Assembly (NCBI GenBank): GCA_027574665.1
Contig: CM050656.1
Span: 16,443,501 to 16,507,500 of the forward strand
Length of the DNA: 64,000 nt
Source of the DNA: Rhynochetos jubatus
Taxonomy: Eukaryota > Chordata > Aves > Eurypygiformes > Rhynochetidae
Reading direction: 5' to 3'
Made by a program: the position numbers and the translations under genes. Below, piece after piece: positions 44,701 to 57,515 of this stretch (position 1 is its first letter; each line of letters opens with the position of its first letter). The notes beneath the pieces are model-generated. The model saw only the letters and a list, made by a program, of their open reading frames with translations. It was not told the DNA's origin and searched no databases.

Positions 44701-47700
44701 ACAGGGACGTTTCCAGCAAACACACCTAACGTAAGCGCCCGTACCAAACGGCTCCCTCAGCTTGCCCGCGGTGGAAAGGGAGAGAGTTATTTTTTTAAGA
44801 TATATGGGCTCTCTCATCCCTCTCTCCTGTTTAAACATACACTCTCCTGACTCCTGACAGTAATGAAATGCACAAGAACATCATTGTGAAAATTTTTTTT
44901 TAATGTATCAAAGCATCCTTGGCGTTATTAGCACAGTCACATAATTATCCCCAGGGAAACTTACACCCATAGGTTAACACCCATAAATTATTGTGTGGAT
45001 CTCTTTTATACCTTTATTTTCAGTTTCTGGGAAAGGTACATCACTGGGTATTTAGTATAGTAATTGCTTCAGAACGTGTAGGCTGCCTATGCCCTGGGTA
45101 AAACGTTTGGGAGACAGAGTAGTGCTGGCAGCGTCTTGTAGAAGCTCTGAGCAGGCCAAAGCCTAACTGTGCTCAGAATGGGATGCACCTCTGTAATTTC
45201 ACAAGAGATTTCTTAAAAAGACAGGAATTTAAAAATGAGAATGGAGACAAATAGAAATTTATGTTAGGCAAACTGTGGGGAAAAAACCCTTTGCAGCAGA
45301 GAATAAATTCTTCCTAGTACAAGGCAGAGAGCCTGATCTGAAATTTCAGCCTAGGATATCAATATTTGTGGGTTTAGACACCCTGGTGCCCTGTGAAGCT
45401 TAGTCATATCTGACACTTCTCTGTTTAGACTGAGATACCAGATGGAAGGCCTAACATGCTGAACTTTCTCATAATCCTTATGAATCTGGCATGAATGCAG
45501 TAAAAGAAGCTGCATATGAACTCAGAAACCAGTTGTAGCACTTTCAGATCTCGCCCTCGGACAGGAGGTAGCTCATAATATAATGTTTTAATGCAGGCCC
45601 ATTGTATGCTTTTCTTTATAGTTTTTAACTGACCTGTCCCAGTATTAAGAGTATGCTATTCTATGCATATTTGATATCTTCATTTCATTCAAACTGTTAA
45701 ATACAAAACATTTGGACTTGAAAAATCAGATCTTGCTTTTTATAAACAGCTGTGGGGTTACTTTTACTCAAGTAATTTTAGTAAATCCTCTTAATTTTAT
45801 TTTTTTTCAGTTGAGTTTGACCTTTCTACGCAAGGTATGTAGTGACTATGTTGATGCTCCTGTAAGAGGGATAAAAGTAAGGAACATTCTTCCCCTCCTT
45901 TGATAATTTCACAGCTTGGGAACTGCTAACCGATATTCAAATACACAAAGCTTTGCCAGAGCAGAACATCATAGTATCTAGTGTTTCCTGCTAGAGTGCT
46001 GGCGATTGCTGCCAAGTGGTTCACTGTGGTACACTTGTACTAGCATTGCCCAATTTCTTAATCATAGAAATTCTGCATGCAAATTAGCCACATAGTTGTG
46101 CATCATAATACAGTAACCCAAAAATCTATCTTCACATGTATTAATGTCCACAAACAAGCGTGTCGCATTACAGTAGTATAGCTTTCCCCATTACGTTTCA
46201 AAACCTGCCAGAGCTCACTAAAAGCCATATCATCAGGTGTTTTCTTTTTGTTCCTTACTTCTGACTTTCTAAACTGTGAGAGTATTTCTCTTCAAGGGTT
46301 TTTTTGTGTCTGTCTTTTATCAGGTTTCCTTTTTGGGTTAAGATTCTACCAGCCAAAAATCAGTATTTCTTTTGCTGTAGTGCAGTTTTTAAAATGTGTT
46401 TTTGCACTGGTATGAATATGCTCAGCACCCCTGTCCACCCCTTCTTGTTGAGGATTAAAAACGCCCGGCTCGCTATATATTTGAGGATCTCTTTCCTTCC
46501 CTGCTCTGAAAGCAGCTCCATTTCACATACTGACCTTGTAAAGCCCAGGTATTGTGCAAACACAATGTGCAATTTTCCTCTCTGGCTTTCTAACTAGCCC
46601 CAGTATTTCCTTCATAAAAGTCAAGGTGAGAATGTGAAAACTGAAAATTTCACATGGGACATTTTGCAAGGGAAGTCCATGGAAGAAATGCTGCACAGCA
46701 AATACGACAATTAGTAGAGTTGTGTTCCCAGCCGCCCACCAACCTGCTCTCCTCTTTACTGCCAAAAGATGTGAAAAAACCAGAGAAATGGGAGCTTACA
46801 GGAGAAATGGAGAAGAGGAAACAACACAGCTGAAGGTCAGCAAGAGAAGAGCAGAGTGAACATTAGGATAGGTGACACCAGCGAGGCCAGAGACCTTGAG
46901 TTTGGTGACAGAGAACCATTAGGAGTTAACTCTGCAGAAATCCAGTTAACAGGACGTTTCATTTACTGTGACAGTTACTGAACATTTATCCATTTTACAG
47001 ATATAGCCTCCACAGGTTATCCCACAGAGCCATAAAAATGAAAGGCATAAACTGAAGTGACTTAGCCAGGTATTACAAAGAAATCACCAGCAAACCAATA
47101 CCCAGAAAGAAAGTCACTACCTGTCTGTTACCAAACCTACAAGAGGTGGGGCACTGCAGAGTTAAAAGCTTTAAATATGTAAGAGTAGGAGGGAGAAATT
47201 CATAAGCTAAGCTACAGTTTGAACCATGCGTATCTGAACAACATGCTAAACCATTTTTTTAAAAGAAGGAAGATGTTATTAAGGTTTAAAGCCAGTATAA
47301 AAATACAGTGAAAACAAGAGGTGCAAAACGTTCACAACAGTAATTGCAGACCATTCATTATGGATCGTGACACTAAAGCTAGTTTCATTCATTCCTGTGG
47401 CACTGAGAGAACTGCAGGCAAAAAAAGGAAATACAAATACAAACCAACATAGACAGAACATAAATAGTGATAAACAAACTGATGCCTTTAACCCTTTGAT
47501 CTTGGTTTATTGTTACAGGTATATCTACAACACACAGCTTTATATTCTCAGGTAAAAATCAAGCTTAGTTTAGAAACCTCGCCAGTTTTGTATTTTCTTC
47601 GGTTTCGTCTCTGATCCTCCTTTGCTCTCCAGCACTAAACAAAGCACCACCAGTTTAACATAGCTGTGTCTCACTGCACTGAGTCAAAAATCAGCAAGAT

Positions 47701-50700
47701 ATTCCTAGATGCTACTTACTGTCACTTGACTCATGGTGGCCTGCTGTTTTGTCACCTCCCGGTCTTCAATCCCACAGCGGAATAATGGCAGTATAGAAGC
47801 TGTAGCTCTATAAAAAGTGTCATCTTAATATCAGAGGAGGAGCTAGGCATAAGGGGTTGGCTTCATAAATGTAAATATTTCATAATTTATTTAGTAACAT
47901 GGCTTTTCTTTTTCCCCCAGGCAAAAGCTTTAATAAAGGAATGAGCCTATTGCAACAAAGGAAACAACAGCAAAAATAGAGACAAGGACATATCCTAACC
48001 CCATTAATATCAGTGGGAATTTGCCTTCATCTTCAGTAGGAACAGGACTTCAAAGACACGGGAATCACCCATAAAACCTGAAGGATAAAATCTGAACCTT
48101 TCGTGGTCAATGACACAAACCGTGTTTAGAGGATGGTAGTGTAGTCCCGACTTGGTGGAAATGTCCCCAGCAGGAGTTTCGCATCCTTTCACACCACAGC
48201 CTTGTCCCCAGTGCTGCCAGGGTGTCTGCTAGGACAGATGTCAGGGAGCCCACGTGTGCGGGCAGTTTCTTTGACAGAAGAACCTCTCTGGACAGAACCA
48301 TGCAGGAGCTGGGCAGAGATGAACCTCCTCTTGGTGACCACTGCCTCCCTTGCTGCTCATGACTTTACTTTCAGTGCCCAAATCAGGAACAAGTGATATC
48401 CTCACCTTTAGAGGTAATTTTTTTTTTTTTTACATGTGAGTAATTTAAGATATTCTTTCCAAGCCTGTCTCTGCCACAATGCAGACTGAAAGCTGTATCT
48501 CCTCAGTCCTACCGTGTGTTGTTAGCACCGAGGAAGATGAGCAGTGTAGGTAGAAAGAATCTGTTCTTCTCCAGGGAGATTCAAAATCTCCCTTGAGGAC
48601 AAAGAACACATCCTGGTGTGTTCCTCTGCCTGCTAAATGCTGTGAAAAACTGCTGTGAGAAAGCCAAGATGAGGGAACTCATTCCCAAGCATCTCTGCAG
48701 GTCTTGCTTTGGTACTGGCACCATACAGCAAAGTAGAAAATAAAAGAACAGAGGTACCATTCTTCTGCTAACAGCAGAATTAAATTCCCTCTCTTTCCTT
48801 TGGACAACTCCTTATGCTTCTCCTATTTCCAGGATTGCATAAGACAAGTATCAAGTCACTGTATGATAATGTGTGTAATGTACAACCTGGAGAGCTTGTT
48901 ACACTCCTGATGGGTGAGTTCATCTGCCCCACAAACACACAGGTCCTCATAGTCCTACTTGAGCTCCTTAAGAAAAAATCCCCCTCCGAACTTCATTATT
49001 GGTCACCAAAATAAGGCCGACAGCGCAGACCCTTTGAAATAAACCAAATTCCAAATAATGGTAGGTGTTTCAGGAGAATGTTCCATGGGAGTGTGTATCC
49101 TAACTAAGGCCTCCTCATTAATTTCAGATTATATTTCATGTGGGGTCTGCCCACCAGTCCGTTGCAGGGCATACTGAGAAAAAAATTACAAATATTTTCA
49201 GAAAAGCCCCTCTAAAAGAAATGTGTTTACCATATGCTAATATGTCTGTGTACTACACGGCAGTGATTTTCAGTCCCTGGGTGTAGAGAGGTCTGTGGAC
49301 AACCTTTAAGGAAGCCACAAATATGACTGCAAAGTACAGGTTCATGCATATTTTCCATACATTGAATTTCTTAAGGAAGTCTGTGCCTCTGCAGGAAAAC
49401 TATAGGGAAATTTCAGCACCTGTGCTTTTTGCCTGTCAGACCTATATTGTATGTCAAAATACACAGTTGGGTTTTGTGTTCTTTTTGAGAGAGAAAGCAT
49501 TGCTCAGGATCCTTCAGGAACAGAGAACTCCCGGTTTCATTTTTTTTTTTTCAATAAAATGCAGTATTTCTTTAATGCCAAATTCCTTTGGTTTCCAGTG
49601 CCCTCATTTGTACCAATCAGCGTGTTTACAATCAGTCTAAGAAATGAGGAATGAAGCGTGTGGTTTGGCTGCTTTGAAAATCATATAATAATGCTATTTG
49701 TGTTTGTGGGCTTATCTTGGTAGTTCAACTAAAACGACTGTCAGCTAGACAGATAGTGCAATAAAGGTGAAACAGTACTGCAGATAAGAAACTAATCTAT
49801 TTCATGGTCCCCCTTCTCCGCGTGTATGAGCCCAGCGCTCCGTGGGACCAAGTGACACTCTGAAACGTAACGCTGTTGAGCACGACCAATTTGGTTAGAT
49901 TAGTTAAACCAGTGTGGTAAAGGCAAAGTGAAACTGAGCAGCTTGATGGCCCTTACCACGTACACCATGAGCATCGCATCTTCCCTAGGCGGGGGAATTT
50001 CAAGGGCTAGCAGCACTTGAAGTAAGGCTAGTGTAATTTAAATGTAGTATTGTATGAAGCATGACGATAAGATCAGCTGAGTGAAAAACTGGAAGAATTA
50101 AAGCCTGGACAAATCTGTGAATGCACTGCACAAATTAATACGTCTTTGTGCAAAGTGAAGAGAAATACGTTTCTTCTAAGAGGATGTAGGTGTGGCTACT
50201 ACAGTGCACCAAAGAGATTTAAAAAAAATCCTGTTGAAGCTGTGTTCCTGTTGTGTTTGAAGTAATAATTAGAGTCTGGCGTCAAGTTCGAATGATAACT
50301 ATTACTTTCTTCACACAGATTTTCTAAGCTTGAGAGACCAGTTTTCAAAAGCTCTCTAGCAAAGCTATTATGTTACCAGCATTACTCCATCAGAAGAAAC
50401 TGTTAAAGGATGATCAGAAATACTGAGGGTGAGTCCTGGTTTTCCAGTATCTTCTCAGGATTGGTCTTCAAAAACGAAAGTCAGCTTTTCTGACAGTAAG
50501 CTCTCATAATTACAACTGAAAATGATGCAACTGGCAAATTCTCAACAGCCTTAGAAATTGCACCTAATACATTCAAAGGCGTAAGCCTTTAAAACATTTC
50601 ACACATAGACACTTTCTGCCAATATTCTCAATTAGAGCTTGAGGTTTTGTTCTTAACGATGAAAACCTGTGCTATTTCTTTTTTTGCTGATACAGTTTTG

Positions 50701-51399
50701 TATCTGTTACTGCTTTGAGTTTTCTGGTTTGAATACGCCCAGAAGGAGGTTGTCACTGCAGATGCCCCAAATGACTGACTTTCTATGCAGCTCAGCCATT
50801 TCCCTCCACTGCAGGTATCAGAAGCCCCAGCTTACTTCACCAGAATTCCAATTCATGTGTTTTTTTGTTTTTTGTTTTTTTTTTCTTTAGGCTTAAAAAA
50901 CAGCTCTTGGACTGAAAAAAAAAATACTTTTACCAGAAGAGATATTTGGATTCTTTTTTACTTCAAGCTCCCATAGCACTGTGTCCCAGATGGCTTAATG
51001 CTGAAAAGGATTCCAGTAAGTCTTGTATATGGATGTATTAACATCCTGCACGTAAAGACAAACTTTAATGCTCTAATGCTGTAAAATGAAGCATGCAAAA
51101 GTGAGCACTTACAGAACTACATTTGCCTGTGCAATTTAGATTTGGGCTGCGTATGGCCATCTAAACTGAACCGTCTTGCATTTTGTGTACAAAATCTACA
51201 GCTTTTTCAGATAACAGGCAGGTATTTTGCTGGTTTTTAATCCTTTTTATTAAGTCTACAGTCTTCTGATATTATTTAGTGCTCATTAACCAGCTCCATC
51301 CCAGAACCTAATCTGTCATGGGAGTTTTATGTGTTTAGCTCCGAGAAGTATTACTATTCTCATGTTTGGTCTAGGATATGTAGTAGTGGTACAAGTAAG

Positions 51400-51462
51400 A
51401 TCATAGAATCATCGAATTGTTGGGTCGGAAGCGACCTTAAAGACCATCTAGTTCCAATCCAA
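51400..51462 (-). mobile_element. short CR1 LINE 3'-end fragment, antisense
   Basis: It reads ATCATAGAATCATCGAATTG, then TCGGAAGCGACCTTAAAGAC and CATCTAGTTCCAA, the reverse complement of the CR1 3' terminus. Confidence 0.85.
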
Positions 51463-52404
51463 GATGTATGCCTGTGGGTGGAGGGAGAAAGAGTATTTAC
51501 TATTAACAGACTTCAACTGCTCATTTTCTTCCTTCTGTGGCTTCCCTTCCCGTATACTATAGCATGTTCTGCTCCTAAACAGCTTTTCCGAGTTTAATAT
51601 ATTACTAGTCACAAGATTATCCTGGCTTCATGCTAAGGCTTTACCTAGTAACAAAGCTTTTCCTAAAACCCACTGAAATGCTTTTTACCCTAAGTACATA
51701 GTTTGGTTTCTGCCACGCAGTCCTCTGCTAGTACTATACATATGTAATGTCTTTTCCAAATCATGGTAGGTGAAAGCTTGGTTTGAGAGTACATTGGAAC
51801 CAGTGGGTTATGAGAATACACTGGGCCAATGGATGCAGTTTGTCCTTGTCAGGGTGGCAGTCTGTTCCCAGGACTACCAAGCAAAATGTAGCTGCATGAA
51901 CAAGTGAGAACAAAATTTTAAATATCAGCCACAGCCTGGATAAAAGCCTGGAATATCATACATTTAGCTGTAATAAAGTCTAGAATGACATGCTAAAGAT
52001 CCTCAGCAGAGACCTGCAAAGAGACTAGGGTCACCTGAGCAGTACATTCTAGTTAAGTTTTTTAAAAGTACAACAGAAGTTGGTCTTGATAAATAACTTG
52101 TGTGCAGGATCTAGAACAGTTTTGTTGGGATCTCCAGCAATGCCATCACTCCATCACTCAGTGATTCTGTGGTTGGCATCGTATCAACAATATCAACCCT
52201 GCAGGTTGTGTAACAAGACGATGATGCAACCCTTAGGGATGAAGGTGGAGGTGCTGATAGGATGACAAAGTCCCACCACCCACATACAGTAAGAAATAAT
52301 TGAGATTAGGTGAGGCTGCAGTCAAACATGAAACATTAAAAGTACTGTTTATTAACAATCACAGAACCAATTAAGCTGAATTTATGTGAAATATTTAATT
52401 AGCA

Positions 52405-52940
52405 GATTAGAAAGCCTGAAGTGACCTGTGTGATCTTCTTGTCTGACTTCCTGTACAATGGAGAGCAGATTTCCCTGAACTAGTTCCTGTCTGAACTAGA
52501 TTGTATCTTTTTAAGGGGGAAAACATCACATCTTGATATAAATATCAACAGAAAAGTTACCATAAATCTTGGTAACCCTCTCAATGGTTAATTATGGGTA
52601 CCTATAAATTAAGATTGCAGGTCTTGGATCTTTGTCTGCTAGAGTTAGGCCATGTATTTTTAAATGAATATTTACTATACAGAAAGGTACGCAAAGGGCC
52701 CCCATTAACGCTCTCTTTGATAAACTAAATAGATGGAACTCCTTGAGCCCCACATTAGAAGGAAAGTATCCTAATCCTTTAATCATGTCTCATGTCTATT
52801 CTATGAAATCCCTCCAATTTTTCATCACTCTCTTTGCATTTAGGGCACAAACCCCATGTACAACATTCTAATTTGTCATGCATCAGTGCCAGGTACAGAG
52901 GAAGTATAAACCTCTCTGTTCTTTCTCAGTATTTACTTCC
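52405..52940 (-). mobile_element. ancient CR1 LINE fragment, antisense
   Basis: Stretches such as TTGTCTGACTTCCTGTACAA, CCCTGAACTAGTTCCTGTCT and CTCTTTGATAAACTAAATAG follow, in order and in antisense, an old CR1 family well represented in turtles and crocodilians. The divergence is high, so the boundaries are approximate. Confidence 0.72.
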
Positions 52941-54644
52941 TTGGGCAATCAGGATTTAGATTCTCTATTCTAGTTACCATGTCAGAGAAGTAGCGATTGT
53001 GCTCTATTAGTCTCCACCTTCTCTCCCAGGGAATCCCAGGAGAGGACTCTCTTTAAGATTCGCTGGGCTTTTGCTCTTTTTTTTAGAATACGTTACACTT
53101 ATTTATCCATATAAGGCAAAAGGGCTTTCACACTAATTTTGTAGAAGGCACAAAGGGACTTATCAGGGATTACCATGAAGTATTTGTGTAGAAGGAAATG
53201 GAGAACAGGACAGGTCTCCTAAATCCCATACTGGCACTAGTACTGCACATTTACATTTGAAGTTGAATTGCAGAGGTCATGACCAGATGCACTGTCAGCT
53301 GATGGATGCAATCCCACTCTCAGACTGCTGTCATTTCTTTTCAGATGCATTTAAAACTATCCTGGTGAAATAAAAAAAACAGGGCTTGAACCATCTAGCC
53401 TAACTGTCTCCTGCCAAAGGTAATCATGCCACACCTCCTCTCTCACAAATAATCCTCCACAAACTTAGGAAATAAAATATTTTTCCAAGTAGGAGGAAAA
53501 TATGATCAAATTGGAAATACAGACAAAGGAAAATATTGTCTTAGCTAAAATTCTTCCTTGTCATCTTGTACGGTAACTTCTACTGAAATGGGGCTTTTGA
53601 TTCTTTCCTCTGTCTCCTCCTGTAAGGAACAGAGATCGTCTTCGGCATCAGTCTGCGCTGGGTAGAGCACCAAACTTGCTGAACCATGTAGACCAAGCAA
53701 AGGGCTACTGTAATAAAAGGTCTAACTTAAGACCAGATTTCATTACTTTCCTTTCTTTGTTCAAACCCTGTGCACCAGACAGGACTGGCTCTGACAAGCT
53801 GCTGCTGTAAAATGCTATAGAAGAGGCTGAAATCTAGGCCAGAGCTAGGGATAGTTCTTGGGAAGCTCTCTGGATTTCCTGGAGGGCAAGGTGTGGCTCT
53901 GTACGTGGGAGGTAAACGCCAGTGATTTTCTGTTACTAGTAATTAGGTGCAGCTTGAGTTTCATTAATAAGAGCTACATATGCATACTGGAAAAAAGAGT
54001 TTATCTGACACTGGGATTATTATATGTTGGCAGCTAAATGTCTTACAATGTTCATTACCTTTGTTATTTTCTGATTAGCACTTATAAATGTCCAAAAGCA
54101 TGTTCATATTTTATCAACACCTAAGAAAAGTTGTATTATAAACCCTCAGTGGCAGAAAAGAGAAGGAAATCTCTTGGTAAAACTCTAAATTACCCCACCA
54201 GTCTGTCTAATATTTTGGAACAACTTGCATTAGCATTTGGTTTTATTAGCTTTAGTCATTTTGCTTTTGATGTTGTTTATGATCAGTACCAAACACAGAG
54301 ATTCACTTTCCAGAAAGTTATCCTGAGGTGAACACCCAGCATAGAAACGTCAGTCTTAAAAGATTTGATAAACTGATAAAGAAAGGAAACAGAATTGGAT
54401 CAGCGGAATGGGGCTGGGTAGCCTTAAATAAAGGAGATAGTGCCAGTCTAGTGACTATTCATCAAAATTTAGTGATATGAACAGGAAAAAAGCCCTGTAA
54501 TGTAGCTAAAAATGTCCGTTAAATTATTTAAAAAATCCATTCATTGCAGTCTCTAGCCACATACTATCTGAATATTATGGCAGATATTCTAAAATTCTTA
54601 TAGACTGGTTTAAAAGGGTTTTTTTTACTTTATTTTGATGTTTC

Positions 54645-54830
54645 ATAGCATCACAGGTTTTCAGACCAGAAGAAAGCACTGCGATTCTCCAGCCTGACCT
54701 TTTGCACAGTACAGGTGACAATGTCATCAGGTGATGTCTGCCTAACTTCTGGTGGAGCTAGAACACCTTCTCTGGAAAAAATCTACCTTCCTGATTTAAA
54801 GATTTCAGGTGATGAGGAATACAACACAGG
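54645..54830 (-). mobile_element. ancient CR1 LINE fragment, antisense
   Basis: CATAGCATCACAGGTTTTCA and GACCAGAAGAAAGCACTGCG resemble the antisense 3' end of the same old CR1 family as at 52.4 kb, followed by a CTGATTTAAAGATTTCAGGT-like stretch. It is strongly diverged. Confidence 0.6.
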
Positions 54831-55309
54831 CCTATCTATCTACTTTTTTTTCCAAGGCCTAGTTAGTCTAAAGGGCATTTTTGTTTGTTTTGGTTTTGGT
54901 TTTTAATCAACAAAATGTCTCAGCTCAGTTTTCAAACACTACATGTTTTAAAAGATTCGTCTGCTAAACTGAAGAGTTCTATGACTACAATTATTCTCTT
55001 TATTTATGCAATTCCAGGGGAGTTAGCTCTTACGTGATTCATTGATGGGCTAAAGAGATTAAGCTTTTTAAGTCCTTTCTGTAAGAAGGGTTTCTAGATC
55101 CCAAATCAACCACCTAGTTCTGCTTAACCAGTTTCTCAGTTTTTGTCTTGGTATCAGGCCAAGACATACTGCTCCACCAACAAAATCCCTATTGCTACAG
55201 TGTCCTCCCATTTATCCACAAGGATATCATTTCTGTGCGCTCTTAATAGCTTTTCTCTATCACAGCTTTTCATAATGCAGTCCTCCATCAGATAACTGAT
55301 GTACATTTT

Positions 55310-55440
55310 TCTTTCCTAGAAATAGTAGCCTGCACTCAACTATATTAAAACACACGTTGTTCAAGTTAGCTCATCTTACTAGAGACTCTGGTAACACTGT
55401 GCTACTTATCATCTGTCACTTCACAACTTCTGTTTCTTAT
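55310..55440 (-). mobile_element. possible ancient CR1 LINE fragment, antisense
   Basis: TATATTAAAACACACGTTGT and neighbouring bases resemble an internal antisense piece of the old CR1 family seen at 52.4 and 54.6 kb. It may be a continuation of the same insertion. The evidence is weak. Confidence 0.4.
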
Positions 55441-57019
55441 GCAAATACTACCTTACAAACTTGTAACCCAACTAAAATGTGTTCCTAGCCATTTATAAAT
55501 ACTTTTGACTTCGTAATAATGCTAAGTAGGAAATGATCTTGCTATTTTTTTTTCCTGATTTAGAATGTAAAGTATCTACCAAGAGCTAAAGAGTAATATA
55601 GCCCCTGAAAAGTATTAAAATAGCAGAATATTTAAGCAATATATTTTGCTCAACTGTTGATAGCATGTGTTGATACCATGGAGTTGAGTGACCTGCAAGG
55701 CAAACAATGGTTTCACTCAAAGTATTTTACTCTGTAACAAAATAGTTACCTTACAGTAACACCTATAAGTGATGTTGCAATAACTTTGAACAAGGAGAAA
55801 ATTCTTCGCTGTCTGTGGGCAACCTGAAAGCAGAAACAAAAAATCATAACCACTTGCTATACCGAATTCTGTTTATTACAGAGAAATTATTCCACCACAG
55901 CACAAATACGCCTTAATATCAAATAACAGGAAGTCAGTAAATAAAATGTAAACACAAGGTAGCATATTCTGAAAAATATCTGGCTAGAAATGAGTCATAC
56001 TGTGATGCTGGATAAATTCTTTCTTCTTCAGTACGTGAAGGAATGTTTTATTAAGGTAGCCCAAGCTATGTGTAAAACTGCCACCAGCAGAAGATACTAG
56101 CATGACTTCCTGCAAAGAGGACCACACCCTCAAGAAACACGAGTTTTTCTACATACCCACAAAGTTGACGAAATGTTGCCACTGACTACCTTCCCTTTTA
56201 CAGGACAATTCTTTAGAAAAGGATAGTGATCTCCAGAAGCAGCAAAACTAATTCAGCAAAATACCAGGTTGGAACAGTAGATGCTTCTTCACTACTCTGT
56301 CATGGCTTAGCTATTGGATAAACTCCTCAAATGTCTAAACATACCAGATGAGAATTTTCTTGTTTATAGAGTTTCTATAGAATTTCTGCACTAGGCACTT
56401 GAAAGTCCTGAAAAACCCTTTATCCTTCTTTTTTTTTTTTTTTTTTTTTGGCTTCCATACAATTAATGCATTATCTAGTAGTTTTGGTCTGCTAACTAAC
56501 CAGAAGTGCTGACAGACTTGTAGGAAATCAAATGCCCAGTATTATTCATCAGGCTGATCTGCCCAGATTAAGATAATGGCCAGCTCTGCCACCTTGATAG
56601 GCCCTGTGGAAAGGAATTATTGCAATGTTGGTTATCACCACATGTTTAAGATTGTGTTGACATCCATACCTAAAGCAGCTGTGAAGTCATTTTTTCAAAT
56701 TCTAATGAGCTTTAAAACTGGACACTCACATGCAGCAGACTGCAGAATTTCCATAATTTTAAATAACACATTTGCAAGCTTTTTTGCAAAAATACCAGAG
56801 AAAATGCCTTCTTTTTAAAATGCTCTCCTTTGCTTCATTTTGCCTGAGATTATCTAAGTTTTGCTTCCTCAGGGTTCCAAAAGCTTTGCTTCTTTTGCTT
56901 TCTCACGTGCACATACATTCTGGGACGTTAGACACCGACTGTAAATGCACCCGTCATCACTGCTCTTCCCACGGTATAGCAAGAAGGTCACTCTGACTTG
57001 CTGTAACTTCAGGAAGGGC

Positions 57020-57515
57020 AGGATGGAAAAGCCAGGGAACTACTGTCAGCCTCACCTCGTTCCCCAGGATGACTGTGGAGCAAATACTCCTGGAAGACAC
57101 TTCCAAGCACCTGAGGGACACAGAGGTGACAGAGAACAGCTAGTGTAACCAAGGGCAAACCTGTGACAGGAAGACTGGCCCAGCAGAGGAGGAAGAGCAG
57201 TGCATGCTGTTCTTGACTTTAGGGAGACCTTCAGCATGGTCTCCCACGGTACCCTTACGGTGAAATCTGGAGCGGAGAAATGTACCACAAGGTGGGTGGA
57301 TAATTGGCTGGGCTGTGAAGTACAACAGGTGTTGATCAGCAGTGTAAAGTCCACCAAGGATGTGTCTGGTTATTAGTGGTGTTCCTCAGGGACCCATACA
57401 GGGGCCAGAACTCTTAACGTCCTTATAAATGACCCGGAGGAGGTAACAAAGTGCACTCTCAGCAAGGTCTGGTGTGATACCTACTGGGGGCAGGGGTATC
57501 AACAGTCTGGAAGAT
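57020..57515 (+). mobile_element. CR1 LINE internal (ORF2) fragment, degraded
   Basis: CTGTCAGCCTCACCTCGTTC, CAGCATGGTCTCCCAC, GGTGTTCCTCAGGGACCC and AAATGACCCGGAGGAGG follow the reverse-transcriptase part of CR1 in sense orientation. Stops and frameshifts make it inactive. The 3' end is missing. Confidence 0.8.
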
